A stretch of DNA of 64,000 nt from assembly GCA_026119935.1 (NCBI GenBank), contig JALRMH010000035.1:62001-126000 (forward strand). The letters run 5' to 3'. A program made the position numbers and the translations under genes. Below are positions 11,866 to 23,404 of the stretch, piece after piece. The notes under the pieces are model-generated. The model made no database searches, was not told where the DNA came from, and saw only the letters and a program-made list of their open reading frames with translations. Numbering within the stretch: the stretch's first letter is position 1; each line of letters begins with the position of its first letter. This stretch comes from Endothia cerciana (taxonomy: Eukaryota > Ascomycota > Sordariomycetes > Diaporthales > Cryphonectriaceae).

Positions 11866-13802
11866 ATGGCTGCCACCGCACCGTACACCTACATCCAGTG
11901 TCCCTGCTCGGATCCGGCCAACGTCTCTCGTCACAACCACAACGATCCTACCTCCCCGCAGCAGACCGACCTCGATGACGACGAGCGCGCCTTCGACCCG
12001 AGGGCCCCTCGCGCCAATTACAGCCTCTACCCTCTTGAGTACCTCCTCTATTGCGAGGACTGTCACCAGATACGCTGTCCAAGGTGTATAGCCGAGGAGA
12101 TCGTCACATACTACTGCCCAAACTGCCTCTTCGAGGTGCCCGGCAGCAACATCAAGAGCGACGGAAACAGGTGCGCACCCTTCGTCTGACGGCCCCATAC
12201 AACTTGAGAGTGCTGACCTGCCCCCTCTTGCTCAGATGTACGCGCAGTTGTTTTCAGTGTCCCGTCTGCGTCGGGCCACTATCCGTCACTGCCACCGACC
12301 CCCCGCCTCCTCCATCCGATCCGCAGTCCGAAACAGCACGCTCTTCCTCCCTACCCTCCTACATCCTTGCGTGCTCCTACTGCCAGTGGACGTCCACCGA
12401 GATCGGTGTCAAGTTTGACAAGCCCAACGGCATCTACGCCCAGCTGCAGAGGATCCGAAATGGCGGCAGGACGAGGCTCACGCCCAGAGAACGCAAGGAC
12501 AGGCGGAAGGATGGCACCTCGAGCAGCACCTCCGTCAGCGTCGGCTCAGGCCTCGCATCTTCCGCCCTACCCCCCATAGGAGAGGAGGCGCCGGCCAGAG
12601 ACATCATCCACGAGCCGGAACACCGCGACGTGGAGACGCAGTTTGGGAATTTGAAATCTTTCTACCAGTCTCAGCTGGCTGATGCCTCTTCAACCGGCGG
12701 CACATCCGGTCTGTCCTCACTAGGTGATTTGGGCATTGGTTCCCCGGGGTCCTTGTCGCGGATCATGAGCTTATACACGGGGACTAGCCTGCTAGGCGAC
12801 AAGAAGGCCAAGTCCCGGGCTAGCCTCATGCGGGAGTCCCTCGAGCCCGACGAAGGGCTGCAGGTAGCAGACCTCGACGAGGCGAAGTCCATCGAGCGTC
12901 TGCACCAGTCTGGCTGGGACGGTACCGTCTCCCTCGACCAGACCGCCGCCCAGGTCCCGGTCAATGTCTGCGAGCCCGTCATGCATGGTCGGTCGGTGTT
13001 CCTCGACGAACTCCGGCCTATCCCTTACCTCTTGCGCACCAAACGATCCAAGCGGTGTCCCGTCTGCCGCCACATCGTGAGCAAGCCCGAGGCCAAGGTC
13101 AGCAACACGCGGTTCCGCATTCGACTCGTGGCCGGGAGCTACATCCCTAGTATCTCCATGCGGCCGCTGCAGGCCACGTCTCTCTCACAGACGATATCGG
13201 GAGCACCCTCAGGCGTCTCTACCAGCACTGCCGGTCCCGCAGCTCTTCTGGCGCCACTGCGGCCCGTGCAGTTCCTCCTGACATTCAAGAACCCCATCTT
13301 CGAGACCGTCAAGGTCACACTGGCGACGCCGTCCGTCACGCCAGGCCGCTTCGCTAGCAAGGTTACCATCCTGTGTCCAGAGTTCGAGATCGACGCCAAC
13401 ACAGACGTGTGGGACGAGGCACTCAAGGACGGGGACAAGGACAGGCGGCGGCGCCATGGGACGGAGGAGGCCACGGGCCAGCAGCACCAGGCGGAGCCCG
13501 GCAAGGTCTGGGAGCGGGGCCGGAACTGGGTGACCATCGTGGTCGAGGTCGTGCCCGCCTCGCTCAGGCTGGAGAAGACAAACTTTTCGGTCGCCGCCAG
13601 GGACGCCAACGGGGCGTTGGATCTGAGCCCGTTGAGGGAGGATGAGGACATTCTAGAGATACCCATGTATGTGCGCCTGGAGTGGGAGACGGACGACGCC
13701 GCACAGGACGGGGCGCCGGCCAAGGACAGCAAGGATGGTAAGGAGAAGAGGGAGCTGGCGTACTGGTGTGCACTGGGCATGGGCCGGATCAAGCAGGACT
13801 AG
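11866..13802 (+). CDS. Dynactin subunit 4 (p62)
   Basis: Two exons, 11866-12170 and 12236-13802, joined across a 65-nt intron (AACAG|GTGCGC ... GCTCAG|ATG), give 623 residues. Dynactin p62 sits in the pointed-end complex of dynactin, the activator of cytoplasmic dynein. The N-terminal Cys-rich zinc module is plain: CPCSDP near residue 13, CEDCHQIRCPRC and YYCPNCLF at 63-91, and, after the splice, CFQCPVCVG and CSYCQWTS. The exon junction falls inside this module, and only the spliced form keeps the Cys spacing. Further on are a predicted coiled or disordered middle (about 180-330), a second motif KRCPVCRHIV with upstream LRPIPYLLRTKRS, and a beta-rich C-terminal region (VQFLLTFKNPIFETVKVTLA). 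Length fits fungal p62. It is convergent with the eS7 gene. Confidence 0.95.
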
Positions 13803-14196
13803 AGGTCATGAACATTGTGGGTGCGTCATATTTGGTCAAGATACCCCAGAGGATAAAGTCGTGTCGGCCCAGGTCCTTTGTAAGAATCTGCACTGCAGCA
13901 TTGGCGATATGCAATAATTTAGGGGCTTTGGCAGTTCTAGCGATTCATTGGCAAATTTCAGACCGTGCTTGTTCTATTACGACAAGCTATGCCGTCCTCA
14001 ACAAGAAACGCAGAAAACGCCGTTATGCCCCACTCCGTTTTGGTTTGCCAACCACTTTTGTCCCTTGATCAATCAACCAGTTGCCTAGAAGCCCTCAAGA
14101 AGAACACCACAGTCCATCACCTCAGTACCTCGGGTATTTACTCATGGTGGATGTCAACCGTCTCAGGAACTCCCTCCCATGCCGCCAGGGGAGCGC
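13803..14196. other. Convergent 3' spacer
   Basis: It contains the 3' UTRs of the dynactin p62 (+) and eS7 (-) genes. No gene is supported. Confidence 0.7.
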
Positions 14197-15267
14197 TTAG
14201 TACTCGGCGGCACCAGCCTGGGGGAACTCGAAGGTAACACCACGGCCGGTGAGCTTGCGGTAGACCTCGGAGTAGGTGTCCAGGCGGTAGTCGACACCAC
14301 CGCGGTCCTTCTCGTCGAGGATGACCTTGAGGGTCTTGGCGCCGTCCTCCTTGGTGCGGATGCGCTTGCCGACGATCTCGACGGGGTAGACGAGGTCGGT
14401 CAGGATAGCATCGTGGACGGCGGTCAGCGTGCGGCTGCGGGGGCGCTTCTGCTTCTGGGTGTTGCGGGAACGGGTGGAGCGCTTGGGGCGGGGCAGGATG
14501 CGGCGGGAGGCCAGGATCAGGACGTGGCGGTCGGAGAACTTCTTCTCGAGCTCACGGGTGAGGCTGGCGGGCGAATACCAGTCAGCCAAGTTGCTCATGC
14601 GGGTAGTAAAGCTGAGGTGACGGGCGCAAGTCGGGCCTGAGGGGGGGATGAAAACTTACCGCTGCTGGACGCGGTGGAAGCCCTGCAGGGAAGGGACGGG
14701 GACAAAGATGACGATAGCCTTCTTGCCGTGGCCAACCTCGATCTATTTCAAGATCCCAAAAGTCAGCATGCGAGCTCCCGGATGGTGTGCCTGCCCCGGT
14801 GAAGGGGAGAGAACAGAATCCGTGGACCGCTTCCCGTCCTATTCCACATTGTATTGAGTGTTTCGGTGTGATTCCATGTGTTGTATGCGCGCGAGGAGAG
14901 GCTGGGTTGGTCGCAGCTCTCCCTGACTAGCAGTCGAAACACTTCTTCTTGCGCTGTCGAGACAAGCGAGGAGAAGGGTGACAACGGGACAGGCAGGCGG
15001 ACAAACGGGGTCGGGGCACAGTCGCACTCGGTGGAATAGGAGTTGGTCGGTTTCGCGAATAGGTAGGATCCTCTGTTCTGAAGCAATGGTAGTTCATCTT
15101 CTCACCTCCTTGGCAGAGACGAACTGCAGAGGTCTCAGAGGGACCTTGAGGTCGGCAGTGTTGGTCTCGAGATCGTACAGGGCGCCAGCGATCTGCGACT
15201 CCAGCTCGGAAGGGTTCTGGTGGGACGGGCTGTTGGCCGCGATCTTGTTCAGCTGAGGGGCGGACAT
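14197..15267 (-). CDS. rps7: 40S ribosomal protein eS7 (S7)
   Basis: Three minus-strand exons, 15267-15106, 14742-14660 and 14563-14197, give 203 residues, the usual length for eS7. Splice sites are GAG|GTGAGA ... AAATAG|ATC (363-nt first intron) and CG|GTAAGT ... GCCAG|C (96-nt second intron). Only this join yields the conserved run PLRPLQFVSAKE / IEVGHGKKAIVIFVP / SLQGFHRVQQR / LTRELEKKFSDRHV. Further conserved motifs are RRILPRPKRS, KRPRSRTLTAVHDAIL, PVEIVGKRIR and YRKLTGRGVTFEFP. It is a structural protein of the small ribosomal subunit. Starting exon 3 at its internal ATG would drop the conserved N-terminal half, so the spliced start at 15267 is preferred. A long first intron near the start codon is common in ribosomal protein genes. 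Confidence 0.97.
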
Positions 15268-16036
15268 CTTGACTGCTTGATTCCTTGGAGGAATTGACAA
15301 GAACTGGAATGCAGTCGGCTGGTCGTGGTGTTGGGAGTTAGTTGTCGGTTGTTGGAGACAATTACAGGAAAAGTTCGCTCGCCGCGAAAATTGATTGTTG
15401 GTGGGTGCTTTGCTGATTCAGCAGACGCCAGCTGGCAGCAGCTGGTGGTGCTTGCGCCAGCAGCCCCCTTCCCGGCATACCCCCTGTTCCCGCAGTCAGC
15501 GTTAGGTTTCGCTATGCTTTTAATGCTGCATCGCTTCAAGCTGAGCCAAGACGCCCTATCTAAGGTCATAGCCGACGGCATTCTTCAAATCTTTGGCCTG
15601 GCCATACCAATGTCTCGCACGTCAGCGGTGTTATGCCCTGCGCATCTTCCTAGAATCTGGCACTGGGCATATTCACCCGGTCTCAGTTTAGTACATATTT
15701 TGCCTCCACGACTGTGCCTGTCTGTCTGAGTACAGGAAACGCTTGTGCTCATCGCTTGATGCATCCTAACCTGCAGCATTTCTCAATTCTGTCCTTCTCA
15801 TGCCTCCAAGGTCTGACTCGAAGGTGAAGAGCAAAATCCCCGCCGATTCCGTGATTATCCAAAAAAACCGCCCCTAGTCATGAATGTATTGGGGGGCGAG
15901 GTCTACAAACCGAGCTTCATCCCCAAGACCCCATGAGCCTAACCTCTCGCCCCCAGATATTAACCTCCTGGACATATTGCGTGGGAGTATTCCAACACTG
16001 TGGTTGGCCTACTACAACGCAGCATCCTCAACAGTT
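15268..16036. other. Promoter side of the eS7 gene and 3' flank of the monooxygenase gene
   Basis: No gene is supported. The first few hundred bases upstream of 15267 should hold the ribosomal protein promoter, but I could not pick out a single convincing element. Confidence 0.5.
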
Positions 16037-17524
16037 TTAAGACAAGGCCAAAGCACTCCTTACACTCCCGAACCTAGCATGCATCCAGTCCAGCCATACA
16101 TCCCCCCTCGCCTTCCAGGGGCCTTTGCCATCCTTTAGGTTGAATGGAAACGTCGTGTCCTTCTTGATATACGTTGAAGTCAGCTCCATCCAGGGCTTCT
16201 TCTCCTCCTCAGCAATGCTCCGCGGCGGGAATTTCGGCACAGCAACTTTCTGTCCCCTCCTCCTCATGTCCTTCCACAGGCGACACAGCATGATCGCCGT
16301 GTTGTCAACCCCCAACGTCCACGACGCCCAGGCATACCCAATCATGTACATCAAGTTCGGGACGTCATTCATCATGCATCCATCCCAGATAACATGCTCC
16401 ATGGGGCTGACCAACTCGCCGTCCACGCGCAGCGGGATGCCGCCGCCGAAGCACATCTTCAGCCCCGTCGCCGTGACGATCACATCGGCATCCAGCTTCT
16501 GTCCGCCCTCGCAGAGGATGCCGTCCTCCGTGACGCTCTCGATCTTGGCCGTGACCACGCCCGCCTTGGCAGGTTTCCCATCCCGGCCGTGCAGGCACTC
16601 GAAGAAGTCCCCCCCCGGTGACAGGCATAACCTCTGCTCCCACGGATTGTACCGCGGCGTGAAGTGGGGATCGGTGCTGATGTCAGCGGGCAGCCGCTCG
16701 CCCATCTGTTTGAGGAGGGCCTCCCTCGCTAGCTGCGGGTGCATGCGGCACAGGTTCACGCGGTAGGAGGGCACGATGGCAAAGTACAGCCAGCTCAGCC
16801 AGCCCTTGACCCTCCTCGGCAGGAGGAACGACAGCCACGGGCCGTCGAAGGGCGCCCGGTTCGTGATGGCCGAGATGTAGGTGGGGCTGCGCTGGAGCAT
16901 GGTGACGTGTCTGGCCTTGGGGGCCAGGTTCGGAATCAGCGTGATCGCCGTGGCGCCGCTGCCGACGACGACGACCTCCTTCCCGGAGAAGTCGTAGTCG
17001 GTCGGCCAGAACTGCGGGTGCACCACCTTGCCCTTGAAGTTTTCCAGGCCGGGTATGACTGCCGGGAGGGGGTTCTCGTAGTCGTAGTAGCCCGTCCCCA
17101 GGACCACGAAAGACGCCTCGTAGACCTTCTTCTGCCCGTCGTTGTCGACGGCCAGCGTCCACTTCTTGGTCTCGCTGGACCAGTCGCACGACGTGACCCT
17201 GTGACGGAAGCTCATGTACTTGCGCAGGTCATACTTCCTCATGCACTCGTGCAGGTATGACATGATCAGGTGCCCCTCGGCGATGGGGGTCGAGTACGGC
17301 CATGGTTCCCAGGCGAAGCCATAGGTGTGCATGGCCGAGTCGGACCGGATCCCGGGATACTTGAATATCTCCCAGGTGCCGCCGATGTCATCACGAGCTT
17401 CGAGCACCGCAAACCGGGCGTCGGGGAGCCTTGTCTGGAGGCGATAGGCGCAGTTGATCCCGGCCAGGCCGCCACCGACGACAATGATGTCGTATGAACT
17501 GGCGCTGGTGCTGGACGAGCCCAT
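16037..17524 (-). CDS. EthA-like flavin monooxygenase (Baeyer-Villiger type)
   Basis: Single-exon 495-residue protein. Such enzymes use FAD and NADPH to insert one oxygen atom into ketones or to oxidise sulfur or nitrogen. Visible motifs are the FAD-binding Rossmann loop VVGGGLAG near residue 16, the acidic end of the second strand (VLEARDDIGGTW), a Baeyer-Villiger-like fingerprint FKGKVVHPQFWP near 173 (FxGxxxHxxxW form, with Pro where classic enzymes have Thr), and a second NADPH-binding loop VVVVGSGATA near 191. VIVTATGL near 350 is the usual third nucleotide-domain motif. Pattern and length resemble the bacterial EthA and fungal relatives more than cyclohexanone monooxygenases. There is no signal peptide. 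The ATG at 17524 is just upstream of the Rossmann domain, as expected. The substrate is unknown. Confidence 0.92.
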   Translation of the reverse strand: MGSSSTSASSYDIIVVGGGLAGINCAYRLQTRLPDARFAVLEARDDIGGTWEIFKYPGIRSDSAMHTYGFAWEPWPYSTPIAEGHLIMSYLHECMRKYDLRKYMSFRHRVTSCDWSSETKKWTLAVDNDGQKKVYEASFVVLGTGYYDYENPLPAVIPGLENFKGKVVHPQFWPTDYDFSGKEVVVVGSGATAITLIPNLAPKARHVTMLQRSPTYISAITNRAPFDGPWLSFLLPRRVKGWLSWLYFAIVPSYRVNLCRMHPQLAREALLKQMGERLPADISTDPHFTPRYNPWEQRLCLSPGGDFFECLHGRDGKPAKAGVVTAKIESVTEDGILCEGGQKLDADVIVTATGLKMCFGGGIPLRVDGELVSPMEHVIWDGCMMNDVPNLMYMIGYAWASWTLGVDNTAIMLCRLWKDMRRRGQKVAVPKFPPRSIAEEEKKPWMELTSTYIKKDTTFPFNLKDGKGPWKARGDVWLDWMHARFGSVRSALALS

Positions 17525-19554
17525 TTTCTTCTTTTTAATAAAAAATCACTCGGTCTCGAAAGGTGACAGGGGATCCTAGCTTGGATTTAATCTGTGCAGA
17601 GGTATACCGAGTGTATAAATGATGTTCAAGTACCCAATCAAGGCAGGGTGCACATCTGAGCAATAAAGAAGTTGGGCTGCTGGTTCGTGATACAGTTGCA
17701 AATCAAGGCTCGCAGCATTGGTCCTTCTTAACGATTACTCTTCGAGATTTGGCCAGGTGACGCGGAACGAAGTAGTGGAGCCTAATAGACTTGCTTGTGT
17801 AGAAGTCACAATCGGGCGTCCAGCTTGCGCCGCCCATGAGGCACCTTTATTAAACTCCGTGTCCGCCGGGGCCGAGGATGTTCGTGGATGTAAGAGCTGC
17901 AGGGCTGCGGGCTGCACCAATAAAGAGGAGGGCGGGGAGTTAAACCCTCTCCCGGTCAGGCTGCACGATACCCAAGTCAACCAATGAGTGTGTCGGACGA
18001 GTCTTTCCCTGCAAATCGCGGGAGCCGGTGCCAATGTGTCCGACTTCTCGTGTCCCTCAGCTTTCGAGCATCTTTCATCTCTGATGGGTTCCTCGTGCTA
18101 TCAACCGTGACCATCAATCCGACGAAAATAACCCTGCATTGCTGTAGAGGGAGCATCGCGATATGCTATTGAGAAAGATTTATAAAGGGGAAAGGATTCG
18201 GTCGGCGGATCCTCGCATTGCTGTTGTTTTCGCGGACTTTAGAGGTGGCGCGACCTACAATAGGCGGTGACCTACTGTAGCTAGGGCTTTTTGTGGAGCT
18301 CTGTCTCCGGGTCGTCAGGTTGTTTGATCTCTCTAGACCCTTACTTCCATCTCGTGAGCCGAGATCAAGACGGGTTAATCTAGAGGTACAGACTGGCCTG
18401 CAACTCTTTACCTGCTGTTAGAGACCTTGGGGAAACACTTGTTTCCAGTTGAGCTGTATCTCGGTGCACTCGAAGATAGAACAGCTCCCCAACTGACGGT
18501 GAGCTTCAGCAATTAAATTCTCTTAAGTTGACAGTGCTTACAGTCCAAAAGTTGAAGCTACCGTATATGACATTCTGTAATTTTCTCTACTACTATATTG
18601 CTATGACCCACCCAGCATGCAGGCCACCACATCACCGTAACGCCAGGCTGCAACACCCCGCCTAGGACATGTCCTATATAAGATGGTCGAATGACCAAGT
18701 AAGTCATGTGATATAGAGCACCTAGAGCAATAGGCGATCCAAGGTGATCCAGTCCTAAAGAACAAGACATATGAGGATAGGTTCTCTACCTATTAGGTAG
18801 ATTCAGTGCATAGCTCTTCAGTCGTCAGTCTCAGTACCTGGATTACACCTGAGTAGCTTCATCGCTAGTGAACACCTACAATAATCATTAGAGCCACATA
18901 TTCGTATTGGAAATACAAGGTATACCCCATGACCTATAATACCACCTACTTCAATACCGAAAGTTCTCCTCTAAGGGGTCTATGTCCATCATATCATTCA
19001 GCATCGTAAGCGACATTATTCAGCCGGTACCATTGCGACGATATAGCCGCACAAAATTGGGTTGATCAAAATGGTAAAGTTGAAGGAGGCGAATAATTGT
19101 ATGCCAGTAAGCAAGATGGCGGTTATGAGCGGCGGCGACTCTGGTAGTAGGAAGGGCAAGGTTGGAGGCAGGCAGAGTAAGGGTGGGAAGGGTGGCAAAG
19201 GCAAGAAGTGAGCATAGAATCAGCGCTGGGATCAGAGTCTAGGACAGTCAGCGATGAAGCATTTCTGGGAAGCCGAACTGGTCAGGTCCAAAGACACTAT
19301 GGCAGCTGTGAATCGATATGGAGGTGGCTGACATCTAAGTGATGGCATCGCCTTGGCAGATTTCAATAACACACTCACGATGTGGCCTCTGTGGCTGAAA
19401 AGTGCATTTGTGGCGGCTGGAGCATGCATGTCAGCGGGATTCTCGACAGCCTGCATGGGGTGCTGACCAGCAATCGCAATGGCCACTCAGCTATCTAGCC
19501 CAAGCTGAAGGCTGAGCCTCATGTCCCCTTACGGCTTTCCGGTCTCGTGAGGAA
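17525..19554. other. Long spacer, no supported gene
   Basis: A gene-free stretch between divergently oriented genes, visibly more AT-rich around 18000-19100. Small frames on both strands near 19016-19211 are not supported (see the rejected list). The 3' side should hold the promoter of the HET gene. Confidence 0.5.
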
Positions 19555-21781
19555 TTGTCAGCCAAGCATATTCAGCGAGTGCTCGGTTCGGTGGACAGGT
19601 CAAGCACGCTTATTACGATGCAATCGAACCAGAAGGTTGCAAAACTTCTCTACCAGCCTCTTCGCACGAGTCGAATCGATGAGAACTCCCAGGAAATCCG
19701 GGTCGTCGCTGTCGAATCAGCGCCCCCTGTCGGTCAGGGCTACATTTGTTGCCGCTTGCGTACCGTGACGCTCGGCGAAGCTACTGGGAAGTACTTTGCC
19801 TTGTCATACGTTGTAAGGAATTGTCTTCCCCTCCATGCCCGTATTCGGGAGAAGGCTCCTTAACGGTCAAGGGTACTGATATTAGAAAAAAAAAATGAAG
19901 TGGGGTGATGCGAGTGATACGGAACCTATCTTGGTCAACGGTCACGAGTTCCAGGCGACGAAGAACCTCACCGAGGCTCTGCGACACATACCGCTGTCGG
20001 AACCCGAGGCGAGTGGTGCCTTGTGGGTTGATGCTATATGCATCAACCAACACGACACGCCAGAGAGAAACTCCCAAGTCTCTCTGATGGGCGCCATCTA
20101 CAAAAGCACTCGCGAGGTGGTGTGCTGGCTGGGCCTGGAAGACGAAAACAGCGCTATTATCTTCGGCTTCTTGCAACGGATGAAGACGGACTTGGATCAA
20201 GGCAATCACTGGGGAGCAACAAACTATTATCCTTTCGACCATCCCGCGTATGACAAATTTTTCGAGGGACTGGGATACTCCGGGCTGCTCCGTGCACCGG
20301 TGTTTTCGCGGAGAGCTTATTGGCAGCGGACGTGGACTGTCCAGGAGATTGTCCTTGCTCCGACTTGTCGCCTAATTGCTGGGCCCTCGTCGGTGCTGCT
20401 TGAGGATCTGACAAAAGTTATCACTTGGATCGTCGAGTTCGTGATATATGAACTCAAGACAGGCACCTTCGGCAACGTGTTATCCCCAGATGCCTGGGGC
20501 GCCTTGACGGATATCTACCAGTGCGCTGAAGCGAGCAATCCGGTTGTAGACACACTAGCGCTGCGGACGACCCATCTACGCCAACGCCTGTCGAATCATC
20601 AGAAAGCGGTGAGGACGGCAAGGGCTATGCGGGCGCGGAAGGCGACTGACCTTCGTGATAAGGTGTACGCTGTGGCGATGCTCGGAGACATTGGGGTGGA
20701 GATCGACTATTCGTCTTCGATTCCAGATGTCTACACGAGATTCTCTGGAAGCATGGTTGAGGTAATCCCAGACATTGGTACTATTATGGACGAAAGCCTC
20801 ACAAATTTTGCGTCATCTGGATTGACCCTGCCCTCTTGGGTCGCAAATTGGATCCCCCGCGGTCCAGGTCCAGCATATGCTGGCGGTGTGCAATACGACG
20901 CCTCTGCCAACAGGAACTGCAAAGCTGAAGCCAGATCTGTGAGGGCACTTGGGGAGACGCTGCACGTCAAAGGCATACGGCTCGGAATTGTACAAGACTG
21001 CTTATCTGCGCGCCCTGGGCGACCGACCTCCGCGAATGCCACAGGATTGGTGACTATAAGAGAACGAGACGGGACTTTGTACCTGGCCGAGGTCGCTAGA
21101 TTCCTGTTTCAAAGCGACACAGCGACAATTCTCAAAGAGATCATTCCAGCGCCGCTTCATTTTCACCGTTATCCCAACGGTATGCCAAAGCTTGCCGCCG
21201 TGCTCAACATAATGCAAGCCCTGCATCACATGGAGACAAATACGAGCCTTAAGACGACATTTGGTGAGAAAACAGAGGCTTTGATGGCGCTGATGCGGAT
21301 ATTAATGCTAGAGGCTGAGGGATTAGTCAACATCCGGACTGAAGGTGTCGAAATCGGCAAGAATTCTCTATCGCAGGTGCTTGATCCGACGAGGACGGAC
21401 GTTCTAGGCTGGCATACTCTTCTCGCGGAGGTCTTCGAAGAAACGTTTCACAACGATGAGCGTCGTCTACATAAAGTGAGGCAAAGGAGTAAGGCCGATG
21501 AGCTGCTTATGAATTTTGTCAGCAGGTCGCCGTTCAATCCTGCGCTTCTTGGGAGTCCATTCCTGCTGCCTGACGGCCATATAGGATATGGCAAGGCCAA
21601 TTTTGCCAAAGGAGATATCGTGTTTGTGCTAGGATCATGCTCGGTGCCAGTCATTTTGCGAGGCCATGGTGGACACTATGAGTTCTTGACGAGGTGCTAC
21701 GTAGAAGGGATGATGAAGGGTGAGATATGGACGATCGCTGGTTATCAAGACCTAGAAGTAGAGGACATCGCCATTAAATAG
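19555..21781 (+). CDS. HET-domain (heterokaryon incompatibility) protein
   Basis: Exons 19555-19812 and 19901-21781 join in phase 0 (ACGTT|GTAAGG ... ATGAAG|TGG) to give about 712 residues. The splice rebuilds the diagnostic HET block: YFALSYV / WGDASD near residues 80-92, then LWVDAICINQHDTPERNSQV, MGAIYKSTREVVCWLG, and FSRRAYWQRTWTVQEIVLA. RKATDLRDKVYAVAMLG, typical of the region after the domain, follows near residue 330. The remainder is a long C-terminal region without a recognisable partner domain such as ankyrin, WD40 or NACHT. HET proteins drive cell-death responses in non-self recognition in fungi. An alternative start at ATG 19618 would shorten the N-terminus by 21 residues. It is convergent with the subtilase relic. 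Confidence 0.92.
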
Positions 21782-21791
21782 GTTCTCAGGA

Positions 21792-23404
21792 TTATTTAGA
21801 CGCTTGGGTTGTGTAGCCGTGCGACCCATTGCCGGGTGAGGTCAGTAGTATGACAGTATCGCATATGTTTGAGCTGTAAGCTGATAAGTCTTCAAGGATC
21901 GAAGCCAATTGTTTTCTGGCGTCGGGCGAGGTGCTGATGCGGACGAAGTTCATGCTCCACTGCGCGCCAGCAGCACTCACTCCATCGATCTTGAAGAATG
22001 CCAACGGGACGTCCACAGACGAGGCTCACGTCTCAGCGGTTCTGTCCAAGGTCATGTTGGCTGTCAGTCCGTTCGCGATGGGGGTTGGAACGAGCATGCT
22101 GTCGAAGGGGGCACCGTCGTTCCTGTTGATGGAGGGGTCGTAGATGAAACCCTGCGGTAAGATTAATGAGTGCTCTTTTGTTTTTGGAACTGCAAAGGTG
22201 CTCACTCGGAAGGTTATACTGTCGAGAGCCACTTGAATTCGAGATGTCTTTGGATCACTTGTGTACTTGGCGATCAATACCTCCATCACCTCACCTAGTG
22301 TTTATTAGAACCTAGTCACGGAGCGCAATTGAGACATTTTAGGGGTTCCTTGTGGAGGTCACTTACAGATGGATATATTCCCGTTCGTTGTAGCAGACAA
22401 GATGGCGTAACCAGGAGCTACAACATCCGGTTCAAGGCAGGCCTCCAGCATAGGGTCTTTGCTGCTGAAGGCGCACACGCGCTGCGTGTTCATTTCGATG
22501 GCACCCGAAAGATCCTCCTTGCCATCGTAGCACGCATCCTCATTTATCGAGAGAAGAGCGTCCTCAGCCTTAGTCTCGTCAGACCACTTCTTCTTGGGGT
22601 CTCTCTCCATCCATCGATTGTTGAAGGTGGCCCCGACACAAATGATGTTTTAGCGGACACCTCGGTGCCGATCTGACGATAGTGCGCCTTCTTCTTCTTG
22701 TCGTCGGCCATCTTCAGCCATTCTTCGCCGACGTTTCCGGCGGCGAACACAACCAGCAGCTCTCGGCCGTCGCACATCGCTTGGTCAACGAGACCTGCCC
22801 CCTTGTCCGTGTATCCCTTGATCTCTCGGAAGAGGCCCTTATCCTGTACGGACCCGAGCCCCAAGAGTTATTGTGCACCTTGGCCGTCAGCTTGTCTTCC
22901 TCGAAGATTCACCCCAAATTTGGTGTCTTGTCGTCTTTGCCGTCAGATCAGACGCGCTGCATGAAGAGTTTTGCCTGCGACGCCGGGGGCTTTGGTAGCC
23001 CCGCACTGCACTCTGTTGGCTTTGGGAAGGGCGTTTGGGAGTGGTGGCGGCATCTCCAGGAAGCCCGATGCACACCCAGCGACGTGCGTGCCGCGGCCAC
23101 CTTTACCAGAGTCTCTCAAGTCGTCGTGGGTACTATTTTTTGGAGATTATGTTCTTGATCCTCAGCACGTCCAAATCCACCGGCTCGTATCGGCATAGCA
23201 GTATATGGTTCCACTCCAGTCGCTGAATCTGGACACCGCACGCCTCGAGCGATTGGTGATCCTCGGTGGTTGGATCGTGTGTATACTGAACGAGGATGTA
23301 GTTGGTTTGTGAGGCGTCCTCCGCGGAGCTGTCCGGCGGGCATTCGGAAGTGTCAATGGTGACAGCGTTGACCGGTAATCGGCGCCATCATGGCTTCCAG
23401 ACAA
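21792..23404 (-). pseudogene. Subtilisin-like (S8) serine peptidase relic
   Basis: Pieces of a fungal S8 peptidase occur in order on the minus strand in different frames. They are a prodomain-like segment (NYILVQYTHD ... LCRYEPVDLDVLRI) at about 23340-23150, the catalytic His motif GGRGTHVAGCASG at 23092-23050, AKLFMQRV followed by a stop near 22960, VHNNSWGSG near 22870, VVFAAGNVGEEW near 22730, IICVGATFNN near 22630 and EPDVVAPGYAILSAT near 22420. C-terminal beta-rich pieces (IYDPSINRNDG; FKIDGVSAAGAQW) reach 21792. The stretch that should carry the catalytic Asp is missing between the prodomain and the His motif, and the GTSMA catalytic Ser block expected after AILSAT is absent. Two single-base frame changes and a stop add to this. 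The gene cannot make an active peptidase. Confidence 0.7.

Noticed and set aside
19071..19211. 46-codon plus-strand frame ending in a Lys/Gly-rich tail, with an overlapping hydrophobic minus-strand frame
   Set aside because: Neither resembles a known protein and the region is low-complexity. Without transcript evidence this is indistinguishable from chance.
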